Source: DAOUKH01 sp965261455 (lineage in GTDB: Bacteria; Chloroflexota; Dehalococcoidia; SHYB01). From it: DNA of 64,000 bases. A program made the position numbers and the translations under genes. A model generated the notes under the pieces. That model saw nothing but the letters and a program-made list of their open reading frames with translations, ran no database searches and was not told the origin of the DNA. This document shows positions 26,822-34,773 of this stretch, one piece after another (position 1 is the stretch's first letter; each line of letters starts with the position of its first letter). The DNA lies in the NCBI GenBank assembly GCA_965261455.1, contig OZ253453.1:3224001-3288000 (forward strand), written 5' to 3'.

Positions 26822-27613
26822 CTAGTGGGTGATGTCCACGTCGCGGGTCTGGTTCTTCCAGTCCGCCTCGGTCTCTTCCCAGTCGGGGAGAGAGTGTCCC
26901 GCGATGGCGGTGTCGCGGCCCGTGATGAGCGAGAGATAGGCGCCCGTCTGCGCCATCCAGACACGGTTCATCATTTCCCGCTGCATCGCCATGATGTCGG
27001 GCGGGACCGCGGCCATTGTGGTGGCGACGGACCAGGCTTCATCGAGGAGGCGGTCGTTGGGGACGACGCGGCTGACGATGCCCAGGCGCTCGGCGTCGCG
27101 CGCGTCGACGTTGCGGCGTCCGAGGACGATGTCCTTGGTGACGGCGGGGGAGGTGTAGAGGTTGAGCAGTGCCCCGACGCCGGGGAGGCTGGGATAGCCG
27201 AACTTGATCTGCGGGTTGTAGAACCGCGCGTCTTCGCCGGCGATGAGGATGTCGCAGCAGAGGGCGAAGCCGAAGCCGCCCGCGGCGCACCAACCGTTGA
27301 TCGCGGCGACCAATGGCTGTCGAAGCTTGAGGAGTGCCTCGCAGATGTCGGAATACTTGCGCCCGCCGGCGTGGCGGCTCAGGCGGAGCTCCGGCGGCTG
27401 CGGCGCCTCGCCCATGTCGTGTCCGGTGCAGAAGCCGCGTCCGTTGGCGGCGAGGATCACCGAGTGGACATCCTCGTCGGCGTCGATGTCGGCCAGGGCC
27501 TCCAGCATCTCGTGGTAGGTGTGGCGGCGGAAGGCGTTGAGCCGCTCGGGGCGGTTGAACGTGATCGTGGCGACGTGGTCGCGCTTCTCCACGATCAGAT
27601 CGACGTAGTGCAT
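26822..27613 (-). CDS. Enoyl-CoA hydratase/isomerase family protein (crotonase fold)
   Basis: A 263-residue crotonase-fold protein and close paralog of 21959-22732. It has FCTGHDMGEA and INGWCAAGGFGFALCCD for CoA binding and the oxyanion hole. The first catalytic Glu position is again Gln135 (FYNPQIKFGYPSLPG), so the change is shared and probably functional. ATG 27613 follows GAGGACC. It is the first gene of a minus-strand operon with a thioesterase and two active-site-altered proteins, which suggests processing of an unusual CoA ester. Confidence 0.87.
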   Translation of the reverse strand: MHYVDLIVEKRDHVATITFNRPERLNAFRRHTYHEMLEALADIDADEDVHSVILAANGRGFCTGHDMGEAPQPPELRLSRHAGGRKYSDICEALLKLRQPLVAAINGWCAAGGFGFALCCDILIAGEDARFYNPQIKFGYPSLPGVGALLNLYTSPAVTKDIVLGRRNVDARDAERLGIVSRVVPNDRLLDEAWSVATTMAAVPPDIMAMQREMMNRVWMAQTGAYLSLITGRDTAIAGHSLPDWEETEADWKNQTRDVDITH

Positions 27614-27717
27614 GAGGTCCTCACAATGCCTCCACGCTCGCGCTCACGGGCGCCCTCGCCACCCCTTGGAGCCGTCATTGAAGGCCTTTCTAGCATACCC
27701 TATTCCTGCGTAAGGGT

Positions 27718-28599
27718 TTACGAAGGCGGGGCGCTCAGCGCGAATTCGTCCTGGTAGCCCTGGTATTTGGCGTAGTCGATGATCTCGTAGAGATGCTGCC
27801 GCGTCAGCATTTGGTCCAAGTGTTCCTTCTGCGTGCCCGACTCCCGGAGCGCCTTGAAGAACTCAAGGACCGCGTGGTTGGCGATGCGCAGGGCGGAGAC
27901 GGGGAAGATCACGATCTTGAACCCCCACGCCTCGAATTGGCCGGCGCTGATGTAGGGCGTCTTTCCGAAGTCCGTCATGTTGGCGAGGAGGGGGATGTCG
28001 ATGGCCTCCGCCACGGTGAGGAATTCCTCCTCCGATTGGAGCGCCTCAGGGAAGATAATGTCGGCGCCGGCGTCGGCGTAGCGCTTCATGCGCTCGATGG
28101 CGGGGCCGAGCCCCTCGACGGCCTTGGCGTCGCAGCGGGCGATGATGCGGAAGTTGGGGTCGGACCGCGCCTCGAGGGCGGCGCGCACCTTACCGATCAT
28201 CTCGTCGGCGGGGACGAGCGTCTTACCGTCGAGGTGGCCGCAACGCTTGGGGAACTCCTGGTCCTCGATGTGGACGGCCGCCGCGCCCGAGCGTTCGAGC
28301 TCGTGGACGTAGCGCATCGCGTTCAGAGCGCTGCCGTGGCCGGTGTCGCCGTCGACGATGAGCGGTATGCCGGGCGCGGCGTCGTTGATATACCGCACGG
28401 CCTTCGCCATCTCGGTAAGCGTGACCATGCCCACGTCGGGCAAGCCGGTCAGGGCCGTCGAGATTCCGCTGCCGCTGACGTAGAACGCCTCGAACCCGGC
28501 CTCGACGGCCAGCTTCGCGGTGATGGCGTCGTGGGTGCCCGGCGCGGTGATGATGCCGTCCCGTTCCAGCAGCTCGGTGAGTCGGGCAGGGCCGTTCAT
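27718..28599 (-). CDS. Isocitrate lyase/PEP mutase family protein
   Basis: A 293-residue TIM-barrel enzyme of the 2-methylisocitrate lyase, oxaloacetate hydrolase and phosphonomutase group, which makes or breaks C-C or P-C bonds next to an oxo acid. Metal-binding PLIVDGDTGHGSALN, the loop FPKRCGHLDGKTLV (the KRCGH catalytic motif of lyases) and IIARCDAK are visible. The Cys in KRCGH favours a lyase over a mutase or decarboxylase. The start is ATG 28599 after AAAGGAAG; the frame is open to 28737 but overlaps the divergent gene. Substrate uncertain (2-methylisocitrate or dimethylmalate-like). Confidence 0.87.
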   Translation of the reverse strand: MNGPARLTELLERDGIITAPGTHDAITAKLAVEAGFEAFYVSGSGISTALTGLPDVGMVTLTEMAKAVRYINDAAPGIPLIVDGDTGHGSALNAMRYVHELERSGAAAVHIEDQEFPKRCGHLDGKTLVPADEMIGKVRAALEARSDPNFRIIARCDAKAVEGLGPAIERMKRYADAGADIIFPEALQSEEEFLTVAEAIDIPLLANMTDFGKTPYISAGQFEAWGFKIVIFPVSALRIANHAVLEFFKALRESGTQKEHLDQMLTRQHLYEIIDYAKYQGYQDEFALSAPPS

Positions 28600-28719
28600 G
28601 GGGCTTCCTTTCGCGCGTCCGTGGAGGACGCCCTTGGCAGATGAGACTCGATTATAGAGCGCCGGGCTGCAAAGCGCCGGAGCCCGGCTTATGATGCGCG
28701 GGAGGCATTGAGGAAGCCT

Positions 28720-29658
28720 ATGGGACGCATAACCCAATTCCTAACCCGCCGGCCCCGCCTCGGACCCCGCGCTTGGATCGGCATCGCCGCGGCGCTCGTG
28801 GTCGTGGCCGCGGGCTACCTCCTCATCGCCTTCCTCATCGCACGGGGGACGACGGCGGCGGACCGCGAGCCGCACGAGGGCGACCCCGGCGACTTCGGCC
28901 TGGCGTTCGAGGAGGTGCGCTTCAAACCCCGGGGCGACGACCTAGCGCTGGAGGGTTGGTACGTCCCCGGCGCGCCCGGTGGGCCAGTGGTCCTCTTCGT
29001 GCACGGCCAGGGGTCGCAGCGGACAGGGGATGACATCCTGCCCCTCGCCGCCGACTTCGCCGCGCACGGCTACGGCGCGCTGATGTTCGACCTGCGGGCG
29101 CACGGGACCTCGGAGGGCGACCGCGCCTCGGGTGGCTTCTTTGAGCAGCGCGACGTGCTCGGGGCGCTTGACTATCTCCAAGGGCGGGGCGTTCCGCCGG
29201 AGCGCGTCGGCGTGCTCGCCTTTTCGATGGGCGCCGCCGCCACGGTCTTGGCCGCCGAGCAGGAGTCCGCTTTCCAGGCGTTGGCCCTCGATAGCCCCTA
29301 CGCCAAGGTCGGCGACCTCGTCACCAACGAGGCGGCGCTGTTGACTCCCTTCCCCCGCTGGCTCATCCCCGCTTTCATCCCGCCTGCGCGCCTCATGGCA
29401 AAGTGGTTCTACGGCATCGACCTCGGCCGCATGGTCCCCGAGGAGTCCGTTGCCGCTCTCGACTACCCCATCCTCGTCATCCATGGGAAGAACGACGACC
29501 GCATCCCCGTCGAACACGGGATTCGTGTCCACCGCGCCGCACAGGCGGGCAGCGAGCTCTGGCTGGTCGAGAACGGAGGGCACGCCGACGCCTACCTGGA
29601 GGCGCCGGAGGAATACGTGCGCAAAGTCGCGGCTTACTTCAACAGCAGGTTGAGATGA
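28720..29658 (+). CDS. Membrane-anchored alpha/beta hydrolase
   Basis: A 312-residue protein with an N-terminal signal-anchor helix (IGIAAALVVVAAGYLLIAFL) and an alpha/beta hydrolase domain facing outward. VVLFVHGQGSQRTGDD holds the oxyanion turn, LAFSMGAAATVLA the nucleophile (GxSxG replaced by AFSMG), VIHGKNDDRIPVEHG the acid, and NGGHADAYLEAP the His. It resembles YqkD/BAAT-type esterases. ATG 28720 is used because GAGGAAG lies before it; TTG 28708 is an alternative. Confidence 0.8.
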   Translation: MGRITQFLTRRPRLGPRAWIGIAAALVVVAAGYLLIAFLIARGTTAADREPHEGDPGDFGLAFEEVRFKPRGDDLALEGWYVPGAPGGPVVLFVHGQGSQRTGDDILPLAADFAAHGYGALMFDLRAHGTSEGDRASGGFFEQRDVLGALDYLQGRGVPPERVGVLAFSMGAAATVLAAEQESAFQALALDSPYAKVGDLVTNEAALLTPFPRWLIPAFIPPARLMAKWFYGIDLGRMVPEESVAALDYPILVIHGKNDDRIPVEHGIRVHRAAQAGSELWLVENGGHADAYLEAPEEYVRKVAAYFNSRLR

Positions 29659-29679
29659 TGGGCGGAAGCCACGCCAAGG

Positions 29680-31101
29680 CTACGCAAGCTGACGGTTGCC
29701 GGCGTAGAAGGCGGCGAGTCGGCTCAGGCTTTGGGCGGCGCGGCGGATGCTGGGGTAGACCGGCATCTTTGCCTCGGCGACGCAATTCCTGATGCGCAGC
29801 GTCATCTCGATCTGGCGACGGCCGGAGCTTACCGCGTCGGCGACGACGAAAGCGGTAGGCTTGCCCGACCGCTTCGCCGTCTTGATGAGGTGGTCGATGC
29901 CGGACATGACGTCGGCATCGCTCCTGCGGTCGTCGAGGAGCCAGGGGCCGGGGAGATTGGCGAGGAGGAGGTCGTACTCGGAGCTCGCGGCGAACATCTC
30001 GAAGATCGCAGCCTGGTTGAGGTCGGAGCCGCCCAAGATCGACATGTCGGCGGGATTGCTGATCCAGTCGGCCACCTCGGGGAACTTGGCACGGTAGTCC
30101 TGGCGCACCGCTTCGGGGACGGGCTCGACGATGAGGCCCGCGTCCTCGCAGGCGTCGGCGCTCTCGACCATGCGCCCGCCGCCGCCGCTCACGACGCCAA
30201 CGCGCCGCCCCGCCGCCGGCGGCGAGTTGGCAAAGGCGAGCAGCATATCGCCGAGGTCGTCAAGGCTGTCGACGAGGACGGCACCCGTCTGGCGGGCGAG
30301 CGCGCGCCAGATCTCACTCGATCCCGCCAGGGAGGCGGTGTGCGATGCCGCCGCACGTTGGCCGGCCCCCGTGCGTCCGCCCTTCCAGATCACGACCGGC
30401 TTACGGCGGACGGCCTCGGCAAGTGCCCGGGCGAACCGCCGCCCGTCGCGCGCGCCCTCGATGTAGGCGCCGATCACCGCCGTCTCCGCGTCTTGCCCAA
30501 AGTACTCGACGAGGTCGGCCTCGTTGATGTCCGTAGCGTTGCCGTAGCTCACCACCTTGCTGAAGCGCAGGCCGCGCTGGGAGGTGACGTGAAGGAGCTC
30601 CAACATGTTGCCGCCGCTCTGGGCAAGGACGGCGGCGTTGCCGGGATCCTTGGGCGCGCGCCAGAACGCCATGCCCTGCTTGGGGTGGTAGATGCCCATG
30701 CAGTTGGGGCCGAGGATGCGGACGCCGGCGGCCTTGGCCCGCGCCGCGAGGGTCCGTTCGAGCGCCGCCTTCTCGTCGTCGCCGGTCTCGCTGAAGCGGG
30801 CGGTGAAGAACTGGACGGCACGCGTCCCCTTCCGCCCCGCTTGGTCGATGAGGTCGAGCGAGGCTTCGGCGGGAATGCTGGAGATGACGTAGTCGACGTG
30901 GCCGGGGATGTCGTCGAGGCTCTTGTAGCCGCGGTAGCCAAGCACGTCTTCGCCGCGCGGGTTGACCGGGTACAAGTCGCCCGCGAACCCTTGATCGACC
31001 TGATTTCTGAAGAACTGGTGCCCCGACTTGGAGGGGTCGGTGGAGGCCCCCGCCACGGCGATCGAGCGGGGGTGGAAGATGGGGTCGAGGGGATGCGTCA
31101 T
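29680..31101 (-). CDS. NDP-forming acyl-CoA ligase-like protein, alpha-subunit type (no ATP-grasp domain)
   Basis: A 473-residue protein related to the alpha part of ADP-forming acetyl-CoA synthetases. It has an N-terminal CoA-binding domain (IFHPRSIAVAGASTDPSKSG), a succinyl-CoA-synthetase-like domain (VLAQSGGNMLELLHVTSQRG) and the phosphorylated-His region GQRAAASHTASLAGS. The ATP-grasp beta domain is missing, so a separate beta subunit would be needed for ATP formation; none is adjacent. The start is ATG 31101 (MTHPLDPIFHPRS); the open frame to 31572 is not protein-like. Acyl substrate unknown. Confidence 0.83.
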   Translation of the reverse strand: MTHPLDPIFHPRSIAVAGASTDPSKSGHQFFRNQVDQGFAGDLYPVNPRGEDVLGYRGYKSLDDIPGHVDYVISSIPAEASLDLIDQAGRKGTRAVQFFTARFSETGDDEKAALERTLAARAKAAGVRILGPNCMGIYHPKQGMAFWRAPKDPGNAAVLAQSGGNMLELLHVTSQRGLRFSKVVSYGNATDINEADLVEYFGQDAETAVIGAYIEGARDGRRFARALAEAVRRKPVVIWKGGRTGAGQRAAASHTASLAGSSEIWRALARQTGAVLVDSLDDLGDMLLAFANSPPAAGRRVGVVSGGGGRMVESADACEDAGLIVEPVPEAVRQDYRAKFPEVADWISNPADMSILGGSDLNQAAIFEMFAASSEYDLLLANLPGPWLLDDRRSDADVMSGIDHLIKTAKRSGKPTAFVVADAVSSGRRQIEMTLRIRNCVAEAKMPVYPSIRRAAQSLSRLAAFYAGNRQLA

Positions 31102-31193
31102 GCGTCGTCGAATCTCCGTGCAGGCCAAAATGCGCACCGGAAAGTATACATGGGGCGCCGGCGCGGACGGGGGCACGGCTGGGAGCGCCGGCG

Positions 31194-32036
31194 TTATGCT
31201 GGGCGGGCCTTGGCGATGACGCCGCGTAGGGCGTCGCCGAGCAGCTTGGCGAGCTCCGCCGGGGGATGTTGGTCCACCAGCGCGGTCGAGAAAACCTCGA
31301 CGCTGAGCGGCGCCCGTGAGCCGATGGTGTCGAGGATGCGGATGAACTCGACGAGGTTGAGGACGCCGTGGCCGGGCGGCAGGCGCCGCTGCATCCCGAC
31401 CTTGATGAGCTCCTCGACCGGCTCGTCGGAGGCGTCGCTGATCTGCACGCCGATCACCCGGTTGCCGGGGAGGGCGCGGAGTTCGTCGTACGTGGTGGGG
31501 CCCATCTGGCAGTGCCAGGTGTCGACGAGCAGTCCGGCCTCGGGGCAGCCGCAGTCCTGCACTACGCGCCACGCCGTCGCCGCGTCGGGGACCGCCTTCA
31601 TCGATGGGACGAACTCGAGGTGGGGCCGGAGTCCGCGTTCCACCGCGCGTTTGCAGATACCGGCGAAGATCTCCGTGGCCTGCTCTAGGGGGAGCGGCCC
31701 GTCGGCGCCGAAGGCGACGTTGACGAAGGTCGCGCCCAGCGCCTCGCCCGCCTCGTAGACCATCTCCTCACTCACCGGCGGTCCAAAGCGGCTTGGCCTA
31801 TCGGAGCCGGTCCAGACGACGACGGCGTCCACGTCGTTCACCACGACGCCGTTGGCCTCTCCAATGGCACGCATGTCGGCGGAGGTGAGGCCCGCTTCCT
31901 TGGCGGCAAGGTACGCCCGCGTGGGTGAGATGGAGACCCCGTGGAAGCCGCCCGCGGCCGCGGCTTCGATAATGGCGCGGAAGGGCGGGTTGCCCAGCGT
32001 CGCGCCGGTGATGACCAGATCGTTCGGGCCTAGCAT
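31194..32036 (-). CDS. Xylose-isomerase-like TIM-barrel protein (sugar phosphate isomerase/epimerase family)
   Basis: A 280-residue AP-endonuclease-2 type TIM barrel. The run of metal-site elements includes GFHGVSISP, LRPHLEFVPSM (Glu), LLVDTWHCQMG (Asp and His), VIGVQISDASDE and LSVEVFSTAL (Glu), in the order seen in hydroxypyruvate isomerases and inositol catabolism enzymes. MLGPNDLVITGATLG marks ATG 32036 as the likely start; no clear ribosome site is seen, so it may be leaderless. Substrate unknown. Confidence 0.78.
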   Translation of the reverse strand: MLGPNDLVITGATLGNPPFRAIIEAAAAGGFHGVSISPTRAYLAAKEAGLTSADMRAIGEANGVVVNDVDAVVVWTGSDRPSRFGPPVSEEMVYEAGEALGATFVNVAFGADGPLPLEQATEIFAGICKRAVERGLRPHLEFVPSMKAVPDAATAWRVVQDCGCPEAGLLVDTWHCQMGPTTYDELRALPGNRVIGVQISDASDEPVEELIKVGMQRRLPPGHGVLNLVEFIRILDTIGSRAPLSVEVFSTALVDQHPPAELAKLLGDALRGVIAKARPA

Positions 32037-32059
32037 GATGGGGCGGAGCGAGTATACAG

Positions 32060-32270
32060 GGCGGACGACCGCGCGGGGGCCCGCCGGCGGGCAGCCTCCC
32101 TCCGGCCTCCTCAACCTCTGGAGACCCTTGCAGAACGCGCCCATACCCGTCATTCCCGCGAACGCGGGAATCCATCCCTCCCCGTAGGGGCGTCCCTCGT
32201 GGGCGCCCGCTCCACCGCGACGATGGTTACACAAAGGTCTCCCGCTGAGAGAGGGTTGGGGTGAGGGTGC
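32060..32270. repeat. Dispersed repeats including a REP-like hairpin
   Basis: No gene. It has ATTCCCGCGAACGCGGGAAT (32152-32171), a perfect-arm hairpin that recurs as ATTCCCGCTTTCGCGGGAAT at 46929-46948. It also has the GGGGCGTCCCTCGTGGGCGC unit and CAAAGGTCTCCCGCTGAGAG near 32235, another member of the main repeat family. Confidence 0.7.
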
Positions 32271-32310
32271 CGGCGGCGCTACAATACCCGGAGCGCGGAA
32301 CGGGGGCTCC

Positions 32311-32610
32311 ATGGACGTAAAGGAAGCGGTGCGAACCGCGAAAGAGTACCTTGCCGACCTCTTCGTCGACGAAGAGGTCGTGAACATCGGCCTCGAAGAG
32401 GTCGTGTTCGACGACGCGACCAACAGGTGGAGCATTACCATCGGTTTCTCCCGACCCTGGGATCACGCGGGTCAGAGAAGACAACATGCCCTAATTACCA
32501 CGCTGAGCGAGACGACGGCTCCAAGAGCGCGGTCCTACAAGGTCCTTCGCATCAACGGCGAGACCCGTCAAGTCGAATCCCTCAGGGATCGCTTTCTGAA
32601 GGCTTCCTAG
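32311..32610 (+). CDS. Small conserved-looking protein, partner of the PIN protein
   Basis: A 99-residue soluble protein. It starts MDVKEAVRTAKEYLADLF, then a strand-rich core (VVNIGLEEVVFDDATNRWSI then TIGFSRPWD) and ends SYKVLRINGETRQVESLRDR. From memory, proteins of this form occur widely directly before small PIN-like genes; I cannot verify this here. No DNA-binding motif is visible, so it is not an obvious antitoxin. The next gene starts seven bases after its stop, so the pair is co-translated. Confidence 0.65.
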   Translation: MDVKEAVRTAKEYLADLFVDEEVVNIGLEEVVFDDATNRWSITIGFSRPWDHAGQRRQHALITTLSETTAPRARSYKVLRINGETRQVESLRDRFLKAS

Positions 32611-32617
32611 CAAGCCG

Positions 32618-33079
32618 ATGGCCCCGGCCGGACTCTTCATCGACGCGAATCTTCTCGTGTTACTTATCGTGGGCAGTGCGGGGCGGGACTTGATCGCCAA
32701 GCATCGTCGGCTGCAAGCGTACACAACGGAAGATTACGACCTCTTGGTCGATCGGATCGATCGAGTTGATCGCGTGTACGTAACGCCCAATACCCTTACC
32801 GAAGCGTCCAATCTCCTCGCGCAACATGCGGACCCGGAGCGGTCCCGCTTTTTCGACAAGCTCCGCATCCTCATTCAGGAGAGCGGGGAGATCGTCGTCG
32901 CCAGCGCACAGGCCGCCGGCAACAGCGCGTTCGGGCGGCTTGGGCTGACCGACGCGGCGCTTCTCGAAGTCGTCACGGCGGAAGCGCCGCTACTCACCGT
33001 GGACCTCGAACTCTACCTCGCAGCCCTTGCGAAAGGGGATGAGGCGGCGGTGAACTTCACGCATCTTCGGAACCTGTAG
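32618..33079 (+). CDS. PIN-domain protein (putative ribonuclease)
   Basis: A 153-residue protein with the PIN acidic quartet in order: Asp9 (LFIDANLLVLL), Glu62 (TPNTLTEASNLLAQ), Asp112 (LGLTDAALLEVVT) and Asp129 (LLTVDLELYLAAL). PIN domains cut RNA with Mg2+ or Mn2+ and are common VapC toxins. It begins ATG 32618, seven bases after its partner gene. The partner lacks a VapB-type DNA-binding domain, so this is either an atypical toxin-antitoxin pair or an RNA-processing pair. Confidence 0.75.
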   Translation: MAPAGLFIDANLLVLLIVGSAGRDLIAKHRRLQAYTTEDYDLLVDRIDRVDRVYVTPNTLTEASNLLAQHADPERSRFFDKLRILIQESGEIVVASAQAAGNSAFGRLGLTDAALLEVVTAEAPLLTVDLELYLAALAKGDEAAVNFTHLRNL

Positions 33080-33096
33080 ACGGCTTTGGACCCTCA

Positions 33097-33345
33097 CTAC
33101 CCCGTCACCCCCAGCAACGCCGCCACCCGCCGCGCCGTCTCGGCGAAGTAGGCGACCTCCTCCGCTTTCAGCGCCCTCCTGAGGACGCCCCGCTCGCGGT
33201 AGGACAGCCACTTCTTCAGCACCTGGTAGCCGCCGAGCTTGTAGTTCCAGACGGCGGCGGGGACGTTGCGCCAGTAGGCGCGGTCGTTGAGGTAGACGTC
33301 GAAGGTGTATAGCGACCTCGCGAAACAGGTGAGGATCGCGCTCCG
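33097..33345 (-). pseudogene. C-terminal remnant of a type ISP-like restriction-modification enzyme
   Basis: On the minus strand, without a start codon, the frame reads YTFDVYLNDRAYWRNVPAAV then WNYKLGGYQVLKKWLSYRER, GVLRRALKAEEVAYFAETAR and RVAALLGVTG before a stop at 33097-33099. The LGGYQVLKKWLSYRE block and the EEVxYFxExARRxAALL ending are the closing specificity-domain signature of single-chain type ISP/N6-methylase enzymes. The frame degrades beyond about 33345, where vsr begins. The N-terminal part of such an enzyme lies at 35749-36594 on the same strand, so I infer one gene split by the cassette between them. Confidence 0.75.
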
Positions 33346-33347
33346 GC

Positions 33348-33779
33348 CTATGGATTTGGAACTACCATCCCATTTTGATCAAGGAATCGTGTCATGCGAT
33401 CTCTCAAATCGCCGGGAGACTCTCGCAGTTCGCATTCCCAAATCGTCAATACCTGCCAACCGAGTGCGCTTAGGGCTGCAAGGTTTTCGGTGTCGCGTTC
33501 CCCGTTGCGGGCAATCTTGGGACGCCAATATCCAGCATTTGATTTTGGTGGTCTTGCGCCGTTCTTGCAGGAATGGCCGTGCCAAAAGCATCCGTTTACG
33601 AATATGACCTTCTTGCGAGACGAAAACACCAGGTCGGGTGATCCCGGAAGATCAGTTCGATGCAGGCGATATCTATACCCTTGCTCATGAAGCATCCGCC
33701 GAACGGCCATTTCAGGCTTCGTGTTCTTGCTCCGCACCGCCGATATACCGCGTCTCCTGAATTGGGCGGACCTAGCCAT
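33348..33779 (-). CDS. vsr: Very short patch repair (Vsr) endonuclease
   Basis: A 143-residue T:G mismatch endonuclease that nicks next to deaminated 5-methylcytosine. The family sequence is complete: AVRSKNTKPEMAVRRMLHEQ, GYRYRLHRTDLPGSPDLVF (catalytic Asp), FVNGCFWHGHSC (zinc and His ligands), and a C-terminal IWECELRE. The start is ATG 33779, supported by GGAGGGAAG upstream; ATG 33806 has none. It overlaps the end of the endonuclease gene by eight bases. It repairs damage arising from the Dcm-type methylase encoded two genes upstream. Confidence 0.93.
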   Translation of the reverse strand: MARSAQFRRRGISAVRSKNTKPEMAVRRMLHEQGYRYRLHRTDLPGSPDLVFSSRKKVIFVNGCFWHGHSCKNGARPPKSNAGYWRPKIARNGERDTENLAALSALGWQVLTIWECELRESPGDLRDRMTRFLDQNGMVVPNP

Positions 33780-34773
33780 TCGCCCACTTCCCTCCGAATA
33801 ATTCATCGGATGGCGTCCAGTCCGTCGCTTGTTGATCTGCCAAATGCAACCATTGTGGAATCCGATTCTCAGGCGGGCAGGCGAAGCCCCAATATTCTTC
33901 GAATAGCTTCTCGTCCATTCTGAAGGCGGCGTCGGTCATTTCCGGCTCAATGTCACGCAAGGCATCGACGATATACTTATGCCCGCGCTTCCCGGTGCGC
34001 GCACCGACGCTGCCAGCGCTGAAGAGATCGCGTATCTGTGGAGCGAATACCGCGTGTTGTGTTATGAGATACAGGCCAGCCCTGTCATACTTCCCGCGGC
34101 GGCTAGCAGGCTGAACGATCTCCGGGCATAACAGCGCGGCTTCCGCTCGTAGTTCGCGCTTCTCCTGGTCTGCGATGGTTCGATAAACTCTTACCGCGAC
34201 AGGAAGGGTATGCGAAGCCTCAAGCCACCAAAGACGCTCTCCTTCCTTGAGTCGGTTTCGGGAGTATTCCCGAACGTGTCGCATCTTCGTGTCGTCATCG
34301 AGCGTCGCGAATTCGTTGTATCGAATCGCGAGGTGATCGAACAGCGACGACCTCTCCCCGTCCAACTCGATAACGAAACGCGGGGAATTGGAAACGCGGA
34401 CATGGGTGACGCACTCTTCGTAGCGACCCCAACGGACCTCCGGCTGGCCTCCAATTTTGCCGAGCACGACATAGACGCTCTTGACGTTGGGATCGCGCAT
34501 CCCCTCGAAGATGCTATTGCCAACGGCAAGCCATGTGTCGTTTTTGGTGTACTTGACCTCAACACCGTAGCCGTTCACCCGGATGTCGGGAAAGGCGTGG
34601 TTGTGGAACGTCGGGGAGACCGCGAACCCCGTGTCCTTAGCGGCCACGCGGAGCATGTCCTGGACCCCCTGCTCAAAGGTGTCAGGGCTGTGATAGAGCG
34701 TGCTTGACCTGACGTTCTCGGTTAATATCTCGACAGCGCGGTCAAGGATGCGCTCAAAGTTCTCCGGTTTCAA
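33772..34773 (-). CDS. Type II restriction endonuclease, PD-(D/E)xK type
   Basis: A 333-residue protein between a cytosine methylase and vsr. The nuclease core is FPDIRVNGYGVEVKYTKND (residues 61-79), with Pro62-Asp63 and Glu72-x-Lys74. The overlapping-gene context (20 bases with dcm, 8 with vsr) makes it the restriction partner of that methylase. I do not recognise the specificity subfamily. Base composition is visibly lower in GC than the surrounding chromosome, in keeping with transfer. ATG 34773 is used. Confidence 0.8.
   Translation of the reverse strand: MKPENFERILDRAVEILTENVRSSTLYHSPDTFEQGVQDMLRVAAKDTGFAVSPTFHNHAFPDIRVNGYGVEVKYTKNDTWLAVGNSIFEGMRDPNVKSVYVVLGKIGGQPEVRWGRYEECVTHVRVSNSPRFVIELDGERSSLFDHLAIRYNEFATLDDDTKMRHVREYSRNRLKEGERLWWLEASHTLPVAVRVYRTIADQEKRELRAEAALLCPEIVQPASRRGKYDRAGLYLITQHAVFAPQIRDLFSAGSVGARTGKRGHKYIVDALRDIEPEMTDAAFRMDEKLFEEYWGFACPPENRIPQWLHLADQQATDWTPSDELFGGKWANG

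Noticed and set aside
29731..31758. A 675-codon plus-strand open frame
   Set aside because: Antisense to the NDP-forming CoA ligase-like gene and the start of the TIM-barrel gene; no domain motifs and typical shadow composition.
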